A DNA stretch of 64,000 nucleotides from an uncultured Clostridiaceae bacterium (GTDB lineage Bacteria; Bacillota; Clostridia; TANB77; CAG-465). The DNA is taken from the NCBI GenBank assembly GCA_947169155.1, contig CAMVON010000001.1, forward strand, positions 124,001 through 188,000. The letters are read 5' to 3'. The notes beneath the pieces are model-generated. The model saw nothing but the letters and a program-made list of their open reading frames with translations, had not been told where the DNA came from and ran no database searches. Below are positions 17,121 through 26,202 of this stretch, piece after piece; the first letter of the stretch is position 1; every line of letters starts with the position of its first letter. Position numbers and translations under genes: made by a program.

Positions 17121-17378
17121 ATGAGAAAAACATTAATATTAATACTTTGTCTACTAGGACTAATAGTAGGTGTATTTGTAGGAGAAGCCTTTGTTGGAAC
17201 TACAATGAACTGGCTATCATTAGGTGGTTCAGTAGGGTTTGAAAATCCTTTAGTGTTAAACTTAGGAGTAATAACTCTTACACTTGGATTTTGGTGTAAA
17301 ATTAATATTGGTGGAGTAATTGGTCTTGTAATTTTTGCACTTCTTGCAAAATGGATTACAGGATGGTTAAAAATATAG
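17121..17378 (+). CDS. DUF4321 family membrane protein
   Basis: 85 aa with two to three hydrophobic helices. The central VLNLGVITLTLGFWCKINIGGVIG segment is the signature of DUF4321, a small membrane family common in clostridia. It commonly sits next to Maf/RadC/mreB genes. GGAGG SD. First gene of the mre operon, 26 bp before mreB. Its biochemical role is unknown; the conserved neighbourhood suggests a link to cell-shape machinery. Confidence 0.87.
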   Translation: MRKTLILILCLLGLIVGVFVGEAFVGTTMNWLSLGGSVGFENPLVLNLGVITLTLGFWCKINIGGVIGLVIFALLAKWITGWLKI

Positions 17379-17404
17379 CAAAATAATAAAAGAGGAGAAG
17401 TAGT

Positions 17405-18421
17405 ATGAAATCAATGTCAAAAGAAATAGGTATAGACTTAGGTACTTCTTATACTAGGATTAGTGTCAGAGGAAGAGGTACTGTATTGTCTGAACCTACA
17501 GTCGTAGCAATAAACAAAGTAACAGGAGAAATTTTAGCTGTTGGAAATCAAGCAAAAGAAATGCTTGGTAGAACTCCAGACAATATTGTAGCTGTAAGGC
17601 CATTAAAAGATGGCATTATAGCAGATTTTGAAGCAACAAGAATGCTTGTACAAAATTTAGTATACAGAGTTGTTCCAAAGTCTTTATTTTATAAACCAAG
17701 AGTAATAATAACAATACCTTCAAATATTACAGATGTAGAAGAAAGAGCAGTTGAAGGTGTTGGATATAGAGTAGGTGCAAAAGCTGTATATTTAATTGAA
17801 GAAGTAATGGCTGCAGCTATTGGTGCTGGACTTCAAATAGAACGCCCAGAAGGGTGCATGATAGTAGATATAGGTGGAGGTACTTCTGAGATGGCTGTGT
17901 TATCTCTTGGAGGTATAGTTGCAGAAAATTCTGTAAGAGTTGCAGGAGATAAATTAGATAGCGATATTGTAGAGTATATTAGAAATAGATTTAATGTTTT
18001 AATTGGCATTACTGAAGCAGAAGAAATAAAAAAACAGATTGGTTCTGCAAGTTCAGCAATGACTGAAGAAAAAATGAGCGTTAAAGGAAGAAATTTATCT
18101 ACTGGATTGCCAGAAACAGTTGCAATTACAACAAAAGATGTAAATGAAGCAATATCTGGTTCATTAGAAATTATACTTAAAGCAATTAAAACTACTTTAG
18201 AAAATACACCACCAGAACTTTCTTCAGATGTTATGAGTAAAGGTATAGTTTTATGTGGTAGTGGTTCTCTTCTTAAAAATTTAGATAGATATATTAGTGA
18301 GCAAACAGGAATTCCTGTATTTATAGCTGAAAATCCAAGTGAATGTGTTTCTAGAGGGGTTTCAATGAGTCTAGATAATATTGACTTGCTAAAAAAATCA
18401 GTAAAAAGTAAAAGATTATAA
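17405..18421 (+). CDS. mreB: Rod-shape actin homologue MreB
   Basis: Actin-like ATPase that forms membrane-bound filaments and guides the elongasome. 338 aa. Nucleotide-site motifs: phosphate-1 GIDLGTSYTRI, phosphate-2 MIVDIGGGTSEMAVL, adenosine GIVLCGSGSLLKNL. Also VRPLKDGIIADFEAT and LIEEVMAAAIGAGL typical of MreB/Mbl. Paralogue identity (MreB, Mbl or MreBH) cannot be settled from one copy, but position before mreC-mreD favours MreB. SD GAGGAG; a second ATG 9 nt downstream is a possible alternative start. Confidence 0.95.
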   Translation: MKSMSKEIGIDLGTSYTRISVRGRGTVLSEPTVVAINKVTGEILAVGNQAKEMLGRTPDNIVAVRPLKDGIIADFEATRMLVQNLVYRVVPKSLFYKPRVIITIPSNITDVEERAVEGVGYRVGAKAVYLIEEVMAAAIGAGLQIERPEGCMIVDIGGGTSEMAVLSLGGIVAENSVRVAGDKLDSDIVEYIRNRFNVLIGITEAEEIKKQIGSASSAMTEEKMSVKGRNLSTGLPETVAITTKDVNEAISGSLEIILKAIKTTLENTPPELSSDVMSKGIVLCGSGSLLKNLDRYISEQTGIPVFIAENPSECVSRGVSMSLDNIDLLKKSVKSKRL

Positions 18422-18436
18422 TTAATTGGAGGTTTT

Positions 18437-19390
18437 ATGGATAAGATTTCAATAGTTGTGCCATGCTATAACGAAGAAAAAGTATTACCTATTTTTTTTG
18501 AAGAAGTACAAAAAATAGTAAATAATGATTTTAAAGATATAGCAGAAATAGAATATGTCTTTGTTGATGATGGCTCTAAAGATAAAACAATAGAAATTAT
18601 AAAAGGTTTTTCAAAAGAAAATAGTAGAGTAAAATTTATTTCATTTTCTAAAAATTTTGGAAAAGAAGCTGCTATGTATGCTGGACTTCAACATTCTAGT
18701 GGCGATTATGTAACTATAATGGATGCAGATCTACAAGATCCTCCAGCTTTATTAAAGAAAATGTACGATATAATTAAAACAGAAGATTATGATATTGTTG
18801 GAACTAGAAGAAAGAATAGAAAAGGCGAAGGTATTATAAAATCTTTATTTTCTATAATCTTTTATAAACTTATGAATTTAATGTCAGATGTAGAAGTTGT
18901 AGATGGTGCAAGAGATTATAAACTTATGAAAAGAAAAGTTGTTGATAGTATCTTGTCTTTTGGTGAATATAATAGATATTCTAAAGGACTTATGGGCGCT
19001 GTAGGGTATAAGACAAAGTGGTTAGAGTATAATAATATTAAAAGAGCAGCGGGTAAGTCTAAATGGTCTTTTTGGAAATTATTTAAATATGCTATTGAAG
19101 CAATAACTTCATTTTCTACTGTACCACTTATGTTTGCATCATTTACAGGAATACTATTTTGTATTGTAGCTTTTATTGCAATTATAGTTATAATAGTTAA
19201 AACTTTAATATTTGGTGATCAAACTAGTGGATGGCCTTCTCTTGCTTGTATTATCACATTTATAGGTGGAGTTCAACTTTTTGCTATAGGAATTATTGGA
19301 CAATACTTAGCTAAAGTATATACTGAAACAAAAAGAAGACCTCTATATATAGTTAGAGAAACTGAAGAAGATTTTGAATATAAAGGATAG
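18437..19390 (+). CDS. GT2 polyprenyl-phosphate glycosyltransferase (DPM1/GtrB-like) inside the mre operon
   Basis: 317 aa. N-terminal GT-A domain: SIVVPCYNEEKVLP, FVDDGSKDKT, SKNFGKEAAMYAG, and the metal-binding MDADLQDPPALL. This is followed by two C-terminal helices (about 232-262 and 270-296) and QYLAKVYTETKRRPLY. That architecture matches enzymes that load a sugar onto undecaprenyl phosphate. It is placed between mreB and mreC with only 15 bp upstream, and its stop is followed at once by the mreC ATG, so it is translationally integrated in the operon. It may decorate wall or lipid carriers during elongation (inference). No GtrA-type flippase is beside it. Confidence 0.9.
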   Translation: MDKISIVVPCYNEEKVLPIFFEEVQKIVNNDFKDIAEIEYVFVDDGSKDKTIEIIKGFSKENSRVKFISFSKNFGKEAAMYAGLQHSSGDYVTIMDADLQDPPALLKKMYDIIKTEDYDIVGTRRKNRKGEGIIKSLFSIIFYKLMNLMSDVEVVDGARDYKLMKRKVVDSILSFGEYNRYSKGLMGAVGYKTKWLEYNNIKRAAGKSKWSFWKLFKYAIEAITSFSTVPLMFASFTGILFCIVAFIAIIVIIVKTLIFGDQTSGWPSLACIITFIGGVQLFAIGIIGQYLAKVYTETKRRPLYIVRETEEDFEYKG

Positions 19391-20230
19391 ATGCCAGTGG
19401 ATTACGGAATAGATTTTTCAGACAATGTACAAAAAAGAAAAAAGAAATTAATCTTTATTGCAGTTTTTGTTGTATTAGTTATTATGTTTGTTGCTTTTTT
19501 CTTTAGAAATAGTAATAGTAAAGTAGTATCAAAAGTAGCAACTGTAATATCTAAACCTATTATCGTTGTATATGATTTATTCAATAAAGATGAAATTGAT
19601 TCTATGGATTTAGAAACATTAAGAGCTGAATATGATGAATTAAAAAGACAAAAAGAGGAATTAGAAATTCAAGCATTAGAATCTCAAAAGATACTTGATG
19701 ATAATAAAATGCTAAAAGAGATGCTTGATATAAAGAAGGAGTATCAACATTATAAAACTGTTATGGGGAAAATTGTATATCGTGAACATGACAATTGGAC
19801 ACAGACATTTACTATTAATGTTGGCTCAAATGATGGAGTACAAGTAGATCAAACTGTTGTACACAAAGATGGACTAGTTGGATATATATCTAGTGTAACT
19901 GATACAACAGCTACTGTTACAACAATATTAGACGTTTCAACATCAGTTAGTGTTAATATAAGTACTATTAATGAACCTGCTGTTGTAAATGGAGATTTAA
20001 ATCTTAAATCACAAAATAAATTAAAATTAACATACATACCATTAGACACAGAAATAGCAGTATCAGACATGTTATATACTTCAGGAATTGGTGTAAAATA
20101 TCCTAGTTCAATTCCAGTTGGAAGAATAATTGAAGTTGTAAATAACAAAAATGATGTTAATAGATATGCTCTTGTTGAACCTTGTGTAGATATTTCAAAA
20201 ATATCTGAGGTTGCTGTAATTATTAACTAG
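19391..20230 (+). CDS. mreC: Rod-shape protein MreC
   Basis: Single-pass elongasome scaffold, 279 aa. A short cytoplasmic N-terminus with a KRKKK stop-transfer cluster, helix at about 20-41, coiled coil at about 72-110, then the beta-barrel domain (NDGVQVDQTVVHKDGLVGYI, YPSSIPVGRIIEV). It links MreB/MreD to PBP2 and RodA on the outer face. The ATG follows the GT2 stop directly; SD AAAGGA lies within the end of that gene. Confidence 0.94.
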   Translation: MPVDYGIDFSDNVQKRKKKLIFIAVFVVLVIMFVAFFFRNSNSKVVSKVATVISKPIIVVYDLFNKDEIDSMDLETLRAEYDELKRQKEELEIQALESQKILDDNKMLKEMLDIKKEYQHYKTVMGKIVYREHDNWTQTFTINVGSNDGVQVDQTVVHKDGLVGYISSVTDTTATVTTILDVSTSVSVNISTINEPAVVNGDLNLKSQNKLKLTYIPLDTEIAVSDMLYTSGIGVKYPSSIPVGRIIEVVNNKNDVNRYALVEPCVDISKISEVAVIIN

Positions 20231-20240
20231 GAGTGTGCTT

Positions 20241-20756
20241 ATGAGAAAAGTAGTTAAAACAATAATTACAATTCTTCTATTTATAATATCAATACTGTTG
20301 CAACTATTTGTTTTTAATAATATTACATTATTTGGTTTTAAACCAAATATGTTAATTATTTCTGTTATATTGGTTGGTATGTATACAAATATTTATTCTA
20401 CAGCATTTTATGCATTATTATTAGGCTTTACTACAGATTTACTATTTGGTACCTCTGGTTTTTATACTGTAATTTATAGTATACTTGGCATAGTAATAGG
20501 ATATGTTAGTGATAATTATATGAAAGAAAATATTTTTTCGGCAATTATTTTAACAGCTGGCGGAATAACTATATTAGAAATTATTGAATATATTAGAGCA
20601 ATGGCAGTATCTGCAAATTATATTGGCTTTATGCATTTTGTTGGAGATTTACTTGTTAGTATATTACTAAATGTAGCTATTGCTAGTGTGTTTGCATTTG
20701 TTTTAGGGAAAATAAATGCTCTCTTAGAAAAAAAACAAGATAATATATACTGGTAG
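20241..20756 (+). CDS. mreD: Rod-shape protein MreD
   Basis: Small polytopic membrane protein (about five helices, 171 aa) of the elongasome. I start at the ATG at 20241, which sits 7 nt after AGGAG; the in-frame GTG at 20235 is only 1 nt from that SD. Recognised by MreD-like spacing: a first helix followed by LFGFKPNMLII, then GFTTDLLFGTSGFYT, the most conserved family segment. Overall sequence conservation of MreD is low, so context is part of the evidence. Confidence 0.9.
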   Translation: MRKVVKTIITILLFIISILLQLFVFNNITLFGFKPNMLIISVILVGMYTNIYSTAFYALLLGFTTDLLFGTSGFYTVIYSILGIVIGYVSDNYMKENIFSAIILTAGGITILEIIEYIRAMAVSANYIGFMHFVGDLLVSILLNVAIASVFAFVLGKINALLEKKQDNIYW

Positions 20757-20769
20757 AGGAGGTGCAAGT

Positions 20770-22884
20770 TTGGAATTTTTAAAATCGAAATTAGAAAAAA
20801 TAATGGAGATATTGGAAAATAGAGAACTTGTGCTTTCTTTTATTTTGTGTATTGTAGCTTTAGTTTTTCTAATTCAATTATTTAATTTACAAATAATAAA
20901 TGGTGTTTCATATAGAGAGCAAGCAGAAAATAAAATTGTAAGAACTGAAAGTATTGCTGCTTCTCGTGGTGAAATATATGATAGAAATGGTGTTTTACTT
21001 GCTACCAATAGACTAACTTATGATGTTGAAATTTATAGAACAAAAGTTGGAATAGAAAAAACAAATGAGGCAATAAAAAAGCTTGTTGAAATTATCGAAA
21101 GAAATGGTGATACTATATATTCTACATTTCCATGTAATGATACAGGAGATAATTTTAGTGAAGAGTTTTTAAATAATACTCAACTTAGAAATACTTTTTT
21201 AACTAGTATTAAGCTAGATGAAAACGCAACTTATCAAGATGTCTTAAGTTATTATGCAAAAAAATATGCTGTTGAAGAATATGATTTTAAAGATAAGCTT
21301 GATGTAATTAAAGTAAAATATGAGGCAAATTTAAATGGTTATTCTTTGTTTAATGGAGTTGTTATTTCTAAAGATATTTCAAAAAATTCTGTTGCTCAAA
21401 TTGAAGAATTAAAAAGTGAACTATATGGTGTAAATATTATATCTGTTCCTCAAAGATATTATGTATCAGATGAATTTGCTTGTCATATTTTAGGATATGT
21501 GAGTAAGATTAATACAGAAGAATATAACAATTCTAAAGATGATGGTTATACAATTAATAGTATGATTGGAAAATCTGGCGTTGAAGAATCTATGGAAAAA
21601 TACTTAAGAGGTGTGGATGGAACTAAGAAAGTTGTTACTGACTCTTTAGGTAATGTTTCTAGTGAACAGATTATAACTGAAGCATCTTCTGGAAAAGATG
21701 TAACATTGACAATAGATTATAGAATACAAAATGTGGTAGAAAATGCACTAAAAAATACATTATGGAATTTACAAACTGGTGGCTATGGTAAAGAGCCTAT
21801 ATATGAAGCTCAATCTGGAAGCTGTGTTGTTTTAGATGTTGAAACTGGTGAGGTTTTAGCAATTGCTTCATATCCTGTATATAACATTAATAGCTTTGTA
21901 GACGGAATTTCTTCTTCTGAATGGAATTCTTTAATAAATGATGGACAAAAGCCAATGTTTAATAGGGCAATATCTGGTACATATTCACCTGGTTCTACAT
22001 ATAAAATGCTTATGGGTATTGCAGGACTTGAATCTGGTGGAATATATGTAGATGAGTATTATACTGATCCAGGAGAATATCCATATGCTTATAAACCTAA
22101 GTGTTGGATTTATACTGCACATCAAATAACCCATGGCTCAATTAATCTTGCAGGAGCTTTAAAAGGTTCATGTAACTGTTATTTTTACGAAGTGGGAAGA
22201 AGAATTGGCATAGCTAACATTGTCCAATGGGCAAAAAACTTTGGTCTTGGGTCTAAAACAGGAATTGAACTATCTGGTGAGGCAAAAGGAAATATAGCAG
22301 GAGATGGTGCAACAGAGTGGTCACTTGGAGATACTCTTTCTGCATCAATTGGACAAAATACAAATCTATTTACTCCAATACAGCTTGCAAATTATATTTC
22401 AACAATTGCTAATGGTGGTACATTAAATAAAGTATCTTTAATTAAAAATGTTGGAGATGATATTAATTCAGTATCTCTTAGCGAACTTGCAAGTTATACA
22501 AAAGAATTTACTGGCGTAGATTTTCAAACTAGAAATTTAGAAATAGACCCTTCATACATTAATGCTGTAAAAGAAGGAATGTATGCTGTTACTACAGAAA
22601 ATGGTGGTACAGCTGCAGATATATTTGCAGATAGTAGAGTTGAAGTTGCAGGAAAAACAGGTACTGCTCAAGTTGCAAGTGGAGCAAATAATGCGATATT
22701 TGTAGGCTTTGCACCATATAATAATCCTAAAATTGCAGTAGTTGCAATTGTTGAACATGGTGGAGAAGGATATTATCTTGCAAACATGGTAAAAGATATA
22801 ACAAATGAGTATTTTGATATATATAATTTTGATGGACAAAAGCAAAAAATGCAAGAAATTGTAAGTAATGAAATAGATTTTTAA
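20770..22884 (+). CDS. mrdA: Penicillin-binding protein 2 (elongasome transpeptidase)
   Basis: Class B PBP, 704 aa, TTG start after GAGGAGG. Order: cytoplasmic tail, one membrane helix (about 22-42), pedestal/dimerisation domain with SRGEIYDRNG and GKSGVEESMEKYLRG, then the transpeptidase. Catalytic motifs are intact: SxxK as SPGSTYK (active Ser near residue 408), SxN as SCN in the GSCNCYF segment, and KTG as AGKTGTAQ (near 629). It cross-links the side wall with RodA as partner polymerase. Last gene of the mre operon, closed by a strong terminator. Confidence 0.94.
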   Translation: MEFLKSKLEKIMEILENRELVLSFILCIVALVFLIQLFNLQIINGVSYREQAENKIVRTESIAASRGEIYDRNGVLLATNRLTYDVEIYRTKVGIEKTNEAIKKLVEIIERNGDTIYSTFPCNDTGDNFSEEFLNNTQLRNTFLTSIKLDENATYQDVLSYYAKKYAVEEYDFKDKLDVIKVKYEANLNGYSLFNGVVISKDISKNSVAQIEELKSELYGVNIISVPQRYYVSDEFACHILGYVSKINTEEYNNSKDDGYTINSMIGKSGVEESMEKYLRGVDGTKKVVTDSLGNVSSEQIITEASSGKDVTLTIDYRIQNVVENALKNTLWNLQTGGYGKEPIYEAQSGSCVVLDVETGEVLAIASYPVYNINSFVDGISSSEWNSLINDGQKPMFNRAISGTYSPGSTYKMLMGIAGLESGGIYVDEYYTDPGEYPYAYKPKCWIYTAHQITHGSINLAGALKGSCNCYFYEVGRRIGIANIVQWAKNFGLGSKTGIELSGEAKGNIAGDGATEWSLGDTLSASIGQNTNLFTPIQLANYISTIANGGTLNKVSLIKNVGDDINSVSLSELASYTKEFTGVDFQTRNLEIDPSYINAVKEGMYAVTTENGGTAADIFADSRVEVAGKTGTAQVASGANNAIFVGFAPYNNPKIAVVAIVEHGGEGYYLANMVKDITNEYFDIYNFDGQKQKMQEIVSNEIDF

Positions 22885-22911
22885 AGTGGTATTTTTATAC
22901 CACTTTTTTTA
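22884..22911 (+). terminator. Terminator of the mre operon
   Basis: Nine-bp perfect stem AAGTGGTAT / ATACCACTT (22884-22892 / 22897-22905), TTTT loop, T-run. Confidence 0.92.
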
Positions 22912-22936
22912 TCACAAAAGATTCACAATAGGTATC

Positions 22937-22966
22937 TTTACTTAATGGTTTATTATATGATATAAT
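22937..22966 (+). promoter_or_regulatory. Promoter of the phosphomutase gene
   Basis: TTTACT (22937-22942), 18-bp spacer ending TGA, exact TATAAT (22961-22966); an extended -10 promoter. Confidence 0.7.
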
Positions 22967-22985
22967 TCAGTCGAGGTGAAATTTT

Positions 22986-24356
22986 ATGAGCAAATATAAT
23001 ATTTACAAAAATATCAGTCCTAATATTTTTAGAGGATATGATATTAGAGCAGTTTATGGACAAGACTTAAATGAAGATATAGCTTACACAATAGGCCTTG
23101 GTTTTGGTTCATATATTCAAGAGAAAGGATATAAAAAATGTTTAGTTGGACATGACAATAGAACATCTAGTGAGCCACTATCTGATGCACTTATTGAAGG
23201 TATTACTTCAACAGGTGTAGATGTAGTATTCTTAGGTCTTTGTACAACACCTATGTATTACTATGGACAAAAATTCTTAGGAATAGATCCTGGTGTTATG
23301 ATTACTGCATCTCATAATCCAAAAGAATATAATGGCTTTAAAATTGCTTTTGATGATTTTGGAAATGCATGTGGACAAATGATTCAAGATTTTAGAGTAT
23401 TTATTGAGGAAGGAAACTTTAAAACTGGTGAGGGTTCAGTTTCAACTTATGATATTAAGGATGAATATCTTAAAGCAATTAAAGAGTCAATAAGTTTAGG
23501 AGACAGAAAAATAAAAGTTGTAGTAGATACTGCAAATGGTACAGCTTCAATTATTGCTAAAGAAGTTTATGAAATGTTTGATAATGTTGAACTTGTACCA
23601 TTATATATAGATTCAAACCCAGAATTCCCAAATCATCATCCGGATCCATCTGTTGAAGCAAACAATGCTGATCTTAAAGCAAAAGTTGTAGAAACTGGTG
23701 CCGATTTAGGAATTGGTATTGATGGAGATGGTGATAGAGTAGGAGTAATTGATGAAAATGGTAATATGATTTTCATAGATTTTTATGCTATCATTATTTG
23801 GAGAGATATAATGTCTAAAGTATCAAATAAACATGCTTTATTTGATGTTAAATGCTCTAAATCTTTAGCAGATGAAGTAGAAAAACTTGGTGGTATTCCA
23901 GTTTGTTATAGAACAGGTAACTCATATATGAAAGCAAAAATGAGAGAAGGAGATTTTGCTTTTGGTAGTGAGCTTTCAGGACACGTATTCTTTAGAGATA
24001 AATGGGATAATATAGATGATGGCCTATATGCAGGTTTAAGACTTGTTGAAATTTTATCTAAAACAGATAAATCATTATCTCATTTACTTGATGGTGTTAA
24101 ACGTTATTATGCATCTCCAGAATTAATTATAAAATCTACAGATGATGAAAAATTTAAAGTAATTGAAAAAGTTAAAGAGTATTGTAGACAAAAAGGATAT
24201 CAAGTAAATGATATTGATGGAGTTAGAGCAGAATTTGATAACGGATGGGCTTTAGTTAGAGCATCTAATACAGGACCAAATATTACAGCAAGATTTGAGG
24301 GCGTAACTGAAGAAGATAGAGATAAAATTCAAGAAGAATTTATGGCGTTAATATAA
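22986..24356 (+). CDS. Phosphoglucomutase/phosphomannomutase
   Basis: Alpha-D-phosphohexomutase of the PMM/PGM (AlgC/ManB) subgroup, 456 aa. It interconverts hexose-6-P and hexose-1-P, feeding NDP-sugar synthesis for the glycopolymer operon that follows. All four loops are visible: phosphoserine MITASHNPKEYNGFKIA, metal loop GIDGDGDRVGV, sugar-specificity GSELSGHVFF, and phosphate-binding RASNTGPNITARFEG. The GSELSGH form fits PMM/PGM better than GlmM. Monocistronic, with its own promoter and terminator. Confidence 0.94.
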   Translation: MSKYNIYKNISPNIFRGYDIRAVYGQDLNEDIAYTIGLGFGSYIQEKGYKKCLVGHDNRTSSEPLSDALIEGITSTGVDVVFLGLCTTPMYYYGQKFLGIDPGVMITASHNPKEYNGFKIAFDDFGNACGQMIQDFRVFIEEGNFKTGEGSVSTYDIKDEYLKAIKESISLGDRKIKVVVDTANGTASIIAKEVYEMFDNVELVPLYIDSNPEFPNHHPDPSVEANNADLKAKVVETGADLGIGIDGDGDRVGVIDENGNMIFIDFYAIIIWRDIMSKVSNKHALFDVKCSKSLADEVEKLGGIPVCYRTGNSYMKAKMREGDFAFGSELSGHVFFRDKWDNIDDGLYAGLRLVEILSKTDKSLSHLLDGVKRYYASPELIIKSTDDEKFKVIEKVKEYCRQKGYQVNDIDGVRAEFDNGWALVRASNTGPNITARFEGVTEEDRDKIQEEFMALI

Positions 24357-24363
24357 ATAGTGT

Positions 24364-24394
24364 AAAAGGATGTGTATATGCACATCCTTTTTTA
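24364..24394 (+). terminator. Terminator after the phosphomutase
   Basis: Eleven-bp perfect stem AAAAGGATGTG / CACATCCTTTT (24364-24374 / 24381-24391), 6-nt loop, T-run. Confidence 0.92.
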
Positions 24395-24453
24395 TGTAAA
24401 TAAAATACTTTTATGTAATGTATAATAAACATATTGCTTAATAACTTCGAATT

Positions 24454-24508
24454 GATTTGTGAACGATTTGTGATAGCTTTTTGATAGCTTTCAAAAACTT
24501 TCAATTTT
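24454..24508 (+). repeat. 11-bp-spaced direct repeats upstream of the glycopolymer operon
   Basis: GATTTGTGA occurs at 24454 and 24465, and TGATAGCTTT at 24471 and 24482: two overlapping direct repeats that share an 11-bp step. GCTTT and CTTTC elements continue at the same step to about 24508. One helical turn between copies is the spacing expected of a regulator-binding array. It lies about 60 bp before the operon's -10 box in an otherwise gene-free stretch (24395-24647). Confidence 0.5.
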
Positions 24509-24563
24509 GCCCTTGTTTTAAAGGTATTTTTTGTCTAAAATGCTTTTAAATTTATATTTGATA

Positions 24564-24572
24564 TGATATAAT
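24564..24572 (+). promoter_or_regulatory. Extended -10 promoter of the glycopolymer operon
   Basis: TGATATAAT: exact TATAAT at 24567-24572 with TGn. The -35 position (about 24544) reads TTTTAA, a poor match, so activation by an upstream-bound protein is plausible. It leaves a leader of about 70 nt. Confidence 0.6.
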
Positions 24573-24647
24573 TTGGTTGTAATGTCTAAGCAAGAAATAA
24601 TAATTTTATAATTCTGACAAAAGAAGATTTAAGAAAGGGAGTATAAT

Positions 24648-25430
24648 ATGAAAATTATTGAAAAATTTAAAGAGATTTTTAAATATAGACACATGTTAAC
24701 AACTCTAGTTAAGCAAGACATAAATGGTAGATATAAAGGCTCAATTTTTGGATTTTTATGGACATTACTAAATCCATTATTTATGCTAGTTATCTACTCA
24801 GTTGTTTTCAAATTTGTATTTAAAAATAATATTGAGCATTATCCTATTTATCTATTTATCATGTTAATGCCTTGGAATGCATTTAATAGTATGCTGATGG
24901 TAGGAACAACTTGCGTATCTAATAATGCAAGTATCATTAAAAAGGTTTATTTCCCTAGGGAAGTATTACCATTGTCTGTAATAATAAGTTATACAATTCA
25001 ATATTGTTTTTCACTTATTGTTACTATAGTAGCTATTCTTGTTTCAGGAGTAGGACTATCTTGGTTTGCACTAATGTTACCATTAGTAATGCTTGTACAG
25101 GTAGCTTTTGCATTTGCACTAATACTTGTTTTAAGTGCGATAAATGTATATGTAAGAGATGTTCAATATATGATGACACCAATACTTATGATATGGATGT
25201 ATGCTTCTCCAATATTATATGATATTTCAATGGTGCCAGAAAAGTGGCAAAGCTTATATAAAATGAATCCAATGGTTACAATTCTTACAGGATATAAAGA
25301 TTTGTTATACAATAAACAATTACCAGATTTTCATAGTTTAGGTATTGTATTTGGAATTTCATTAGTTCTTTGTGTAATAGGTTGGTTAATTTTCAACAAA
25401 TTACAAAGACGTTTTGCAGAGGAGGTATAG
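24648..25430 (+). CDS. ABC-2 polysaccharide/teichoic-acid exporter permease (Wzm/TagG type)
   Basis: Membrane half of an ABC exporter that moves lipid-linked glycopolymer across the membrane. 260 aa, six helices. Family text: LVKQDINGRYKGSIFGFLWTLLNPLFMLVIYSVVF, then NVYVRDVQYMMTPILMIWMYASPILYD and LYKMNPMVTILTGYKDLLY, all typical of TagG/Wzm. GGGAG SD. First gene of the operon, followed after 1 bp by its ATPase partner. Confidence 0.95.
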   Translation: MKIIEKFKEIFKYRHMLTTLVKQDINGRYKGSIFGFLWTLLNPLFMLVIYSVVFKFVFKNNIEHYPIYLFIMLMPWNAFNSMLMVGTTCVSNNASIIKKVYFPREVLPLSVIISYTIQYCFSLIVTIVAILVSGVGLSWFALMLPLVMLVQVAFAFALILVLSAINVYVRDVQYMMTPILMIWMYASPILYDISMVPEKWQSLYKMNPMVTILTGYKDLLYNKQLPDFHSLGIVFGISLVLCVIGWLIFNKLQRRFAEEV

Positions 25431-25431
25431 T

Positions 25432-26181
25432 ATGGCAAAGAAAAGCAACGACATAGCAATATCTGTAAAAAACGTTACAAAAGAATTTACAGTATATGAA
25501 GATAAATCATATTTCCTAAAAGAAAAAATAGGACATTTAGGAAGAAATAAGAAAAGAAAACACGTGGTTTTACGTGATATAAATTTGGATATTAAAAGAG
25601 GACAATCTGTTGCTCTTATTGGTGTTAATGGTTGTGGTAAATCTACATTATTAAAACTATTAAACCAAATAATATATCCTGAAAAAGGTAAGATAGAAAT
25701 AAATGGTAAAGTATCTTCTATGATTGAACTTGGAGCTGGATTTAATACAGACTTTACAGGAAGAGAAAACATTTATTTTAATGCGTCAATGTATGGACTA
25801 GGAAAAAAAGATGTTGATCCTATCATTGATCAAATAATAGAATTTAGTGAACTTGGAGATTTTATAGAAACTCCTGTTAGAACATATTCATCTGGTATGT
25901 ATATGAGACTTGCATTTTCAATTGCTGTAAATGTTCAAGCAGATATACTTCTTATTGATGAAATCCTTGCTGTTGGTGATGCACATTTCCAACAAAAATG
26001 TTTGGAAAAAATGAAAGAATTAAAAGCACAAGGAAAAACTATGGTATTTGTATCACATAATATTTCACAAGTTAAAAGCTTTTGTGATAGAGCTGTTTGG
26101 ATTAAAGAAGGTAACATGGTAATGGATGGTACTGTTGATGATGTTACAGACAAATACCTTAAAGAACAAGGGGTAATATAA
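25432..26181 (+). CDS. ABC exporter ATPase (Wzt/TagH type, no C-terminal extension)
   Basis: 249 aa, starting at the ATG at 25432, 6 nt after AGGAGG. A frame extension back to 25414 would overlap the permease and ignore the SD. ATPase motifs: Walker A GVNGCGKSTLLKLL, signature YSSGMYMRLAFS, Walker B ILLIDEILAVGD, H-loop VSHN. The N-terminal insert (SYFLKEKIGHLGRNKKRKHVVLRDI) is characteristic of the polysaccharide-export subclass. It stops after the nucleotide-binding domain, lacking the C-terminal cap-sensing domain of many Wzt proteins and the SH3-like extension of TagH. The substrate is therefore not chosen by a terminal-modification sensor. Confidence 0.95.
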   Translation: MAKKSNDIAISVKNVTKEFTVYEDKSYFLKEKIGHLGRNKKRKHVVLRDINLDIKRGQSVALIGVNGCGKSTLLKLLNQIIYPEKGKIEINGKVSSMIELGAGFNTDFTGRENIYFNASMYGLGKKDVDPIIDQIIEFSELGDFIETPVRTYSSGMYMRLAFSIAVNVQADILLIDEILAVGDAHFQQKCLEKMKELKAQGKTMVFVSHNISQVKSFCDRAVWIKEGNMVMDGTVDDVTDKYLKEQGVI

Positions 26182-26202
26182 ATTTTAAGTTAGGTGTTAT
26201 AT

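Noticed and set aside
24357-24647. Riboswitch or T-box leader for the glycopolymer operon
   Set aside because: Apart from the phosphomutase terminator, the phased repeats and the -10 box, I see no paired-stem architecture or specifier/antiterminator elements.
25004-25222. Plus-strand Cys-rich frame inside the ABC permease gene
   Set aside because: Entirely within a well-supported coding region in another frame, no SD; compositional artefact.
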